Assembly (NCBI RefSeq): GCF_019320115.1
Contig: NC_089595.1
Coordinates: forward strand, 109,570,158 to 109,634,157
Length of the DNA: 64,000 nt
From: Miscanthus floridulus
Taxonomy: Eukaryota > Streptophyta > Magnoliopsida > Poales > Poaceae
Direction: 5' to 3'
The position numbers and the translations under genes are program-made. The notes beneath the pieces were generated by a model. It saw nothing but the letters and a program-made list of their open reading frames with translations, made no database searches and was not told the DNA's origin. The number at the start of each line of letters is the position of its first letter. Within the stretch, counting starts at the first letter, position 1. Positions 55,814-64,000 of this stretch are shown here, one piece after another.

Positions 55814-58800
55814 ATGGATAACTTGATCACCCTCGTCAACAAGCTGCAGAGGGCCTGCACGGCTCTCGGAGACCACGGAGAGGAGAGCGCCCTCCCGACG
55901 CTCTGGGACTCGCTGCCGGCCATCGCCGTCGTCGGAGGACAGGTGCCCTTCTTCCCTTCCCTGGCACGCTCTTTTGTGTTGGTTCTGGTCGGATCTGGTG
56001 CTGTCACCCAGCTTCGTGGGGGTGGATCTCGCGGGTTGCTGGTGGAACCGCGAGGGTTTGTTGTGGATGCGGCTTGGCTTTGCTTGGATCCGCAATCACT
56101 CGGAGTGCAGGAAGCTAGATTTGGGTCGCTTACATGTTTGAATCTGGAGCAGTTTTGATGCGCCCAAGTGCCCGCGTGATTGCTTAATTGCTGAGTTTTC
56201 GACTCCCAAAGGGTTAGGAAGCTAGTCACTAATGAGATCAAGTAGGGATGCGAGTATGTTCATGTGATGTTTCCGTGATGATAGTCATAGTTCGATGCTA
56301 TTCCTCAAACTGATTTGTGCTTTCATGACGTTTGGATTTCTACATGCATAATTCAAATAATGCCGCAGTTTGACGTTTGAATTTTGTTGACAGAGCTCTG
56401 GTAAATCCTCTGTGTTGGAGAGCGTGGTTGGGAAGGATTTCCTACCGAGGGGTTCAGGTATTGTTGTAGTAAGAAGTATTTGCTATGAAGTCCAGTGCTA
56501 TCTTCTAGTTTAGGTGTTCTGATATGTTAGTGTTGTGGTTGGAATGGTATCTGCAGGCATTGTAACCCGGCGGCCGCTGGTGCTGCAGCTCCACAGAATT
56601 GATGGTGACAGGGAATATGCTGAGTTTATGCACCTTCCGAGAAAGAGATTTACAGATTTTGGTAATTCATCTGCTCCTTTTTCCTTTCGCGCTGCATGAT
56701 CCATGACTGACGGGATATGATTATATCAAATTATATTGTCACTTATGGTTGAGGACCGCTCTATAGTTGAATTTCGTGATGCTCATTGGAACATCCTTTT
56801 TTGATATTATATTAATTATGCTATCGTACTAGCTTCTGGTTTGCTGTATTTTTTCCTTAAACATGAACAAGCACTCGCACTTGTCTTGTGGGAAATGGTC
56901 TTCAATGCTAAACCAGACTTATTTTTAAACTGTAAATTCAGTTTATCCAAATGGTACTTGGTACATAATTATAGTTGTATTCTTGCAGCTGCTGTGAGGA
57001 AGGAGATAGCTGATGAAACTGACAGAGAAACAGGCCGTTCAAAGCAAATATCGTCTGTCCCTATCCATTTAAGCATATTTTCTCCACATGGTAAGATGCA
57101 AACACTAGCAGGGTATATTGTTGCTGTTACATTATCACATCTCAACTGTTCGCTTCCTAGAGATTGTTGTTTGTTGCAAAGGATTTATGGTTTTCCTTTA
57201 GCTTGTTGACTCTGTCATAAGTTGGACAGCCATAACGTGTTTGAATCGTGTTATGTGGTTTATCTGATATGGTTCCATTCCCCTTATTTTTTTGTTTTGT
57301 CTGATTCTTTGCAGTTGTGAATCTTACTCTTATTGATCTTCCTGGGCTTACTAAAGTAGCAGTTGGTAAGTGATTATCAATTTTTTTTTTGTTTTTTATT
57401 TAGATATTCTTGTCTTAATTTGCTATTGTCTTTACTCTTGGCAGAGGGCCAACCGGAGAGTATTGTTCAGGACATTGAAAACATGGTTCGCTCATTTATT
57501 GAAAAGGTATGGTTAACTGCAACTGCCTTCGTTTTATATGTTGACATTTCATTGCTGATCATGCTTAATTTAACTGGATAAGATGACCATTTATGCTTAT
57601 CATTCCACACTGGCAATCACTTCTTCACCCTTTAACTAGATTTGCATGCTTTTCTTCCTAGTCATATTATAGCATCTTTGAGCTATTGACTTGTGTTTTA
57701 TGTATAAAAAGCTTATATAACTAGTTTTTTTTTTTTTTTTTGCTTTTCTCAGCCAAATTGTATCATTCTGGCTGTTTCCCCAGCCAATCAGGACCTTGCT
57801 ACTTCTGATGCAATCAAGATTTCGCGGGAAGTTGATCCCAAAGGTATGCCTCTTTTGTCAGTTCAAAGAAAGATGATATACAATGTGGTTAGTAGCACAT
57901 ATTTTCTTATACTAGTCAATGCGCGCACACAACACACTTCGGTTAATTTATCAAAATAGGAAAATTAGTTTTAAAACCAGGAAGCATTCATAAAATGGAA
58001 GCAGTGCCGCAAGCACTGTCAAATTGTTCCTAATGCCTATTGAGTATAAGGTTTTGTTTTAGGATGACAATCAAAACCACATTTCATCCATGGGATTTCA
58101 AGTTGGCTTTGATCCTCCATATCTTCCTAAATCATGCTCTGCATATACAATATAAGACTATACATGTCTTTAATGACTATTGTTACATATGCTTTAACTT
58201 TTGGCATGCCAGGAACCTTCATAATAATATATTATCTTGAGTTAGTTTGATATGATGAATATTGGTATGGGCTGACAGTCTTGTGATTTTCATACACCAA
58301 TGTCGATTTGTCCATCTCTGTTGAAAGTTAATTTACAGTACTCAGACAATTGCTGCCATTGTTCTCAAGTTAATTTCGTTGATGAAAGATGTACTTTTAC
58401 TGCATTCGTGTAATTTTGTTACATTGTTTATCTTAAGTCATGTGCATGTTTTATAGAAGTGCATGGTTGTTGATTCAGGTGAAAGGACCTTTGGTGTGCT
58501 TACAAAAATTGATCTGATGGACAAGGGTACCGATGCTGTTGATGTAAGTCTGTATGTTTTTAAAGCATTTACTAGATACTTAATAGCTTGCTGTAGCATT
58601 ATCTTATTAGAATAGTCTTTGCTTAGATGTTCCTTAACTTTATCGGTAATCTTTGGACCAACCAAGCAACTAACTGTTGTCAATGTCTGTTGACTTCTAT
58701 TCTATACTGTATTTTGCCTTAGCAACATCAAATCTCTAGGTTGCGCTCATAGTCCTAAATGTAAAGAGAACACAAGGATTAAATATATGGGGCATCAATT

Positions 58801-61800
58801 GTATCAACAAAGGTTATCTGAATAATTGCTTGAATTTGATTTTGTATTAATTTTTTCCCTGCAGATACTGGAAGGAAGATCTTACCGTCTCCAAACACCG
58901 TGGGTTGGTGTTGTTAATCGATCCCAACAAGATATCAACAAGAATGTGGACATGATTGCTGCTAGGCGTAGAGAGCGAGAGTATTTTGCAACTACACCAG
59001 AATATAAGCACATGGCTTCTAGGATGGGATCTGAATATTTAGGAAAGATGCTTTCAAAGGTATATGCCTTTTCTCTTGAATGTAGATGCAGGTAATGCTA
59101 GTTTGACTTCTTTGACTTATAACCTTTGGTGTTTATGCAGCATCTGGAACAAGTGATCAAATCAAGGATCCCAGGGCTCCAATCTCTTATAACAAAGACA
59201 ATTGCAGAGCTGGAAACTGAACTTAATCGACTTGGAAAACCCATTGCTAATGATGCTGGGGTAAGACAGCCCACATTTTCCTACTAGCAGTTCAATGCTG
59301 TGTGCGTATTGTTTTTCATACGGTCCTCATCAGCGTTTATTTGGCGGTGTTATCTGCTAGCATAACTAGTTATGCCCTTCAATTCCTGCGCATTTCTATT
59401 GATCAACCTGCTCAATGACTTGATTCTGTTACATGTTATCATGTTATATATTCTCCTAGGTGTTTTTTTCCTGCTGCAGGCACAGTAATAATATTTGACT
59501 TGTGATGCTTCCCCTTTCTCGCACTAGCCATGTGTGGTTGATACTTGTTTTTTTTTGGGTACTAGCATGTATAATTATATTCTGTCATAGTATCAGGGTT
59601 TGCCATGTGTCACCTGCCTTTCCCTGAATAAATTCCACATGTAGTGTAGTGTTACTACTAACCTTCAATTAGTTGACCACATTTTATTGGTAAATGCAGG
59701 GGAAGCTGTACACGATCATGGAAATATGCCGTATGTTTGACAGTATCTACAAAGAGCATCTGGACGGAGTGTATGTTCCAAACAATATTTTTCATAGTCA
59801 CCTTTTCAGAGTTTTATTTGCCATGCCTACACCTTTGTGGATCATGATTCGATGATCTTTTTAGGTTCCTGTAAAAATCCTCAAATCATAGTAACATTTA
59901 TCCTCTTTTTTATGATATTTTATGTGAAGTTATATATTGTAATGCATGTGGACATGCTGCTTAAGCTTTTGTTTAGTCAGTTTTGTCACAGTATAACTTG
60001 TACCATGAAAGGGCTGACAAGGCTAGGAATCTCGATAACAGAAACAAATCCTCTAGATTTTTTTTAAAACTCATGCAGGGGGAGAGACGACCCCTGAGTT
60101 TAATCTTCTGGTGTAAAAAACATTTTTGTTGCTTGTCATTGAATCATTCGTGTTGACCCTCTTTATTTTTAGTCACATTGTAATATTGAAAGTACTGATG
60201 TCTTGTCCAGGAGAACCTTATAAAGAGTGTTAATGAATAACAAAACCATTTTTCTGCTATTCTGTGCGATTTCCGATGGGTTCAACTTGTAGCAGAGGTA
60301 TGCATGCGGCTTGTTTTATGAATTTTAACCCAGTGTTTTCTGCTGTCCAGGCGTCCTGGTGGAGAGAAAGTTTACCACGTCTTCGACAATCAATTTCCTG
60401 TTGCTATTAAACGATTGCAGTTTGATAAACAACTCTCTATGGAAAATGTGAGGAAGCTTATAACAGAAGCTGATGGATACCAGCCTCACTTGATAGCTCC
60501 AGAACAAGGATATCGACGCCTTATAGAGTCATGTCTTATTAGCATCAGAGGTCCTGCTGAGGCAGCTGTTGATGCGGTATGCCAATTATACCTATGAACA
60601 TGCCCCTTCGAAATTCATCATGAGCTCCAAGGCCTTAATTTTTTGTCACTTGGAACTGTGCCAAAACTTTTGATGTTGCTGTGCTGCTGAATCAGCTGGG
60701 CCTATACTTGATAGTTTTGCCCATTATTTCAAACAGTTTATTAAGACAGCGCGTTCTGTTTATTCTGTATGATTTTGTTGGGTTCTTGGGGTGTTGCTGT
60801 GTGCATTTATATTTATTTAAACTGAGGTGCCAATACATTTGAGAATAAAGAAGGGCTGTTGTGTTATTAGGCTGAATTTACCCACACAACATATCAAACA
60901 ATTTGCTGAACTACGCATTGATTAATTAGGTGCTATTTCACTCATAGATGAGCACTGACTAGTCATATATGACATGTTACACCAAATGAGGATTTTGTGG
61001 AGATCATTCTTTGCACAAATATGCACTATGACCTCAGCTAGCCTCTTTTAAAAAGTCATGTCCATTCATGGATCAAACATTGGACCAAATTATTGGCATG
61101 AGACCTTTGATTTGTAGTCATTGAGCAAAGTGTATATTGCATGGTTCCTTCATCATTATTATTAATTACGTGGCATTTGTCTGCACTATCCATGTAGTTG
61201 CTTATTATGTATTGGCATGTCACATTGGCAGGTTCATGCAATTCTGAAGGACCTTGTCCGCAAGGCTATCAATGAAACACATGTAAGTTTTCCTCTTTTC
61301 TACTAGTATATTATATTATACCATGCAAATCCCTCCCCCCACACCCCACCCTACAAACTGTCAACTCACCTAATCTGTTCGATTACCTTTTTGCAGGAGC
61401 TGAAGCAGTTTCCCACCCTTCGTGTGGAAGTAGGCAATGCAGCTTTTGAGTCATTGGATAGAATGAGGGATGAAAGCAAGAAAAATACATTAAAGCTAGT
61501 TGACATGGAATGCAGCTACTTGACAGTAGATTTCTTCAGGAAGCTTCCTCAGGATGTTGAGAAGGGTGGAAATCCAAGCCACTCTATTTTTGATAGATAT
61601 AATGACTCTTATCTTAGACGAATTGGTAAGACCTATATGATCTCTTCACTTTTGCTCGATAGTTTATTATGTAGTTATTTACTGCTTAACTTAGAAGGGC
61701 AGGCCTGGTGCAGTGGTGAGGGCTATTTCACTGAGTCACCAGGTCGCAGGTTCGAAGCAGCCTCGCCGCAGATTTTGCGGGGGGAAGGCTTGCCTCGGTT

Positions 61801-62406
61801 TTTCCCTTCCCCAGACCCCACTCATGTGGGAGCCTCCGGCACTGGGTCTACCCTTTTTTTTATTTACTGCTTAACTTCTCACTGTACTAAACAATAAACA
61901 GGACAAACTGTTCTGTCATATGTTAATATGGTGTGTTCGACCTTGAGGAACTCCATCCCAAAATCTATTGTTTATTGCCAAGTGCGAGAGGCCAAGCGCT
62001 CGCTGCTCGATCACTTCTTCACTGAACTGGGAGCAAGAGAGGTGAGATTTGTCATCATTTGAAAGGAATTCTTGGTTATGTTTTTGTATTACCATAGATT
62101 TCATAATTTCATTATATTGCAATTTTCACCTTGTTTATTTGTTCATTCAACATATTTTTAGCTTGTTGGTCCTTACTTGTGTGCAAGCACTGGAAGCCAT
62201 CAATCCCTTGTTGAAGGAATGCCTTATGAGGTATAATGCAACTGTCGTATCTTATAATTCTACCATTTGGTATGCAGATGAAGCAACTTTCCAAACTTCT
62301 CGACGAAGATCCAGCAGTCATGGAACGCAGAACTAACCTTGCAAAGAGGCTGGAGCTGTACCGGAGTGCCCAATCGGAAATTGATGCAGTTGCATGGTCC
62401 AAATAG
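55814..62406 (+). CDS. dynamin-related protein 1 (DRP1, plant phragmoplastin class)
   Basis: Sixteen exons join in phase to 609 residues: 55814-55942, 56394-56457, 56557-56661, 56989-57090, 57315-57365, 57445-57506, 57753-57843, 58479-58543, 58865-59059, 59141-59260, 59700-59770, 60351-60576, 61232-61282, 61397-61625, 61902-62041 and 62278-62406. The GTPase domain has G1 GGQSSGKS (41-48), G2 GIVTRRP (65-71), G3 DLPG (141-144) and G4 TKID (210-213). The middle domain follows, and the last 90 or so residues form the GTPase effector domain, ending [12 protein letters not shown]. There is no PH or proline-rich domain, and the length fits plant DRP1 (about 610). These large GTPases assemble into rings for clathrin-coated vesicle fission at the plasma membrane and cell plate (family knowledge). 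All sites have GT/AG borders. A 5' pyrimidine-rich leader precedes ATG. The paralogue (1C or 1E) cannot be decided here. Confidence 0.96.
61693..61860 (+). mobile_element. SINE (Au/p-SINE-like, tRNA-derived) in DRP1 intron 14
   Basis: 168 bp with a tRNA-related head: box A-like GGCCTGGTGCAGTGGTGAG and box B-like GGTTCGAAGC. The 3' part has CTTGCCTCGGTTTTTCCCTT and CCCCACTCATGTGGGAG, ending in a T-run. An exact 17-bp target duplication flanks it (61676-61692 and 61861-61877, TATTTACTGCTTAACTT). It is in the same orientation as the host gene, about 70 bp after exon 14. Confidence 0.9.
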
Positions 62407-62752
62407 TCATGATGGTCAGGATATCTGTTCTTACACATGTTCTTTACCCCTTGTCTGGCGATTTTCTCTCCTATTCCGGGGCATATATAGCTGATTTTTC
62501 CTGTTGTAGGTCAGGTCATTTTATAGATCACCGCAGCTGTACGGTGTCGTTTGGTTGTGCTTTTGTTCCTTGTGCTTGAGGATCTAGGGGACACCTGGCT
62601 GCTGTACTCTTGTATCACGAACGAGTTCATATATTGTGCTTTTGTTACCATGCATTCTTTTGTTCCATCTATGTGCAGCTACATGAAAGCATGTTTCCCT
62701 GTCACGCTGTTCAAAATCTTGCTAGAAGTTACTCCCATTAAAACACTAACAG
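62407..62752 (+). other. likely 3' untranslated region of DRP1
   Basis: Directly after the stop codon, T-rich, with no further coding frame. No strong AATAAA before the Copia insertion at about 62753 was seen, so the 3' end may be altered by or run into that insertion. Confidence 0.5.
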
Positions 62753-64000
62753 TGTTAGTCGCTGAATTCTCACTCTTGGTAGTAGGGGAATTCTTACTCT
62801 CATTGAGAGAGGATGACACACGAGTTGAGGCAATTTTCTTGTCTATTTCTCACACAAGCTCGCACAAATGCCATACCAACCTGAGGGGTTGGGGTTACAT
62901 ATTTATAGGCTGCTAGCCAGCCAAGCATATGCTAAGATGCTAGTCTAAGATGTTAGTCTAAGATGCTAATATGCTGTCCTAGCTAAGATGCTGTCCTATA
63001 GTCTAAGATGCTGTCCTAAAAACAGAATAACAGCCACAAGGACCATGACCATGTGAGCATCATAGCCCCACAAAGACCAGCCACACATGAGACTTATCCA
63101 TCGTTCTTCCTCTAAGTCTTGTGCGTCGTCTTGTGGGAGAGTTGAACCATCCCGGTCCTGGAGCAGAGCTCAAGGAACTTGATCCTCCCAAGGGGCTTGG
63201 TGAGCAGGTCCGCAAGCTGGTGCTTGGTGTTGATGTAGCTCGCCTTGATGCTCCCTTCCTCCAAACAGCCTCGGATGAAGTGGTACCTCACCCGGATGTG
63301 CTTGCTGCGTTCGTGGAACACGGGGTTCTTTGCCAAGGCCAGAGCGGACTTGCTGTCCACCCTGAGCTCCACCACTCTAGTGTCTCTGCCGAGGAGATCA
63401 CCAAGCAGTCGAGCGAGCCAGAGCGCCTGAGTCGAAGCGGTGGAGGCCGCTATGTACTCGGCCTCGCAGCTGGATAGGGCCACCACCTGCTGCTTGACCG
63501 ACTGCCAGCTAACGAGGCACTTGCCGAGGAAGAAGAGGATCCCGCTCGTGCTCTTGCTGGTGTCGATGTCGCCGGCGTGGTCACTGTCGCTGTACCCGAC
63601 GAAGTGTGCCGCCCCAGGGCACCTCGGGTAGTAGAGGCCGTGGTCGAGAGTCCCCGCAACGTAGCGGATGATCCTCTTCATAGCCTGCTAGTGCTCCGTC
63701 GTCGGTCGCTGCATGAACCGACTAACGTAGCCGACGGAGAATGCCAGGTCCGGCCGTGTGTGGGCGAGGTAGCGAAGGCTCCCCACAAGACGTCGGTACT
63801 GCGTAGCGTCCACCTCCTCCGTCGTGCTGTCGCAGCTCAGCTTCAGCCTCTCCTCCATCGGAGTGAGAGCTGGGTTGCAGTCGGTGAGCCCAGCTAGCTC
63901 AATGACGCGCTTGGCGTAGGCGGTCTGTCGAAGCGTGATCCTAGAGTCATCCTGGTGTACCTCGATTCCCAGGTAGAAGGAGAGAGGCCCCAGGTCACTC
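62753..64000 (-). mobile_element. 3' part of a Ty1/Copia element, minus strand, runs off the window
   Basis: The LTR candidate spans 62753 (TGTTAG) to about 63090; its 5' border on the minus strand is uncertain. It carries three or more tandem copies of CTAAGATGCT(G/A)T near 62930-63015. The pol frame is upstream on the minus strand. The target duplication and second LTR lie outside the window. Confidence 0.75.
63112..64000 (-). pseudogene. Copia reverse transcriptase/RNase H, partial
   Basis: On the minus strand the reverse transcriptase end (about 64000-63700, with RLVGSLRYLAHTRPDL and SRFMQRPTTEH) is followed by a TAG at about 63688-63690 and then MKRIIRYVAGTLDHGLYY and RNase H: YSDSDHAGDID, ALSSCEAEYIAAS and KHIRVRYHFIRG. 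The frame stops at 63112 with a C-terminal SHKTTHKT. It is truncated by the window edge; the lineage differs from the Sirevirus above and was not assigned. The conserved stop between the reverse transcriptase and RNase H shows decay. Confidence 0.8.

Overview
This is a piece of a grass nuclear genome. Long intron-rich genes with GC-rich first exons, Sirevirus and Tekay-type LTR elements, CACTA and Mutator-like elements and abundant MITEs point to Poaceae, most likely Panicoideae/Andropogoneae (sorghum, sugarcane or Miscanthus relatives). The species is inference. No rRNA, tRNA, CRISPR or prokaryotic feature was seen.

Layout: 1-8.1 kb is a transposon graveyard: degenerate tandem repeats, a Mutator-like element with about 250-bp inverted ends around a broken F-type cyclin gene, a CACTA element inside an older repeat, MITEs and a LINE 3' end. 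Four genes follow: a DOMON/cytochrome b561 protein (minus, 3 exons), a kinesin-10-like protein (minus, 17 exons), a METTL21-like lysine methyltransferase (plus, 3 exons) and a WSD1-like wax ester synthase/DGAT (minus, 7 exons). The space between the kinesin and methyltransferase genes holds a Mutator-like element with a captured MATE-transporter fragment and, directly beside it, an 853-bp foldback palindrome.

From 27.4 to 47.5 kb lies a three-level nest. A minus-oriented solo LTR of about 4.4 kb (TSD GTTCC at both sides) contains a minus-oriented solo LTR of about 2.5 kb (TSD ACGGT at both sides), which contains a 13.25-kb plus-strand Sirevirus (Copia) with two 1.57-kb LTRs, gag, pol and an env-like extra reading frame. 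Its reading frames are broken by in-frame nonsense codons. The env-like frame stays open in phase for about 2.5 kb and is cut by 13 TAG and one TGA codons.

47.5-55.5 kb holds decayed Mutator-like transposase and GRF-type zinc-finger remnants plus several MITEs and a hAT-like element. 55.8-62.4 kb is a complete dynamin-related protein 1 (DRP1) gene of 16 exons and 609 residues, with a SINE in its intron 14. The 3' part of another Copia element (minus strand) begins about 350 bp past the DRP1 stop and runs off the window.

The host genes show no shared pathway: plasma-membrane electron transport, microtubule motor or scaffold, protein methylation, wax/lipid synthesis and membrane fission. The genomic story is how transposons occupy the spaces between, and the introns of, ordinary genes. 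No clearly new biological system was found; the best leads are the foldback locus in the divergent promoter, the apparent splice-acceptor lesion in the methyltransferase gene, and the nonsense-only decay of the Sirevirus.
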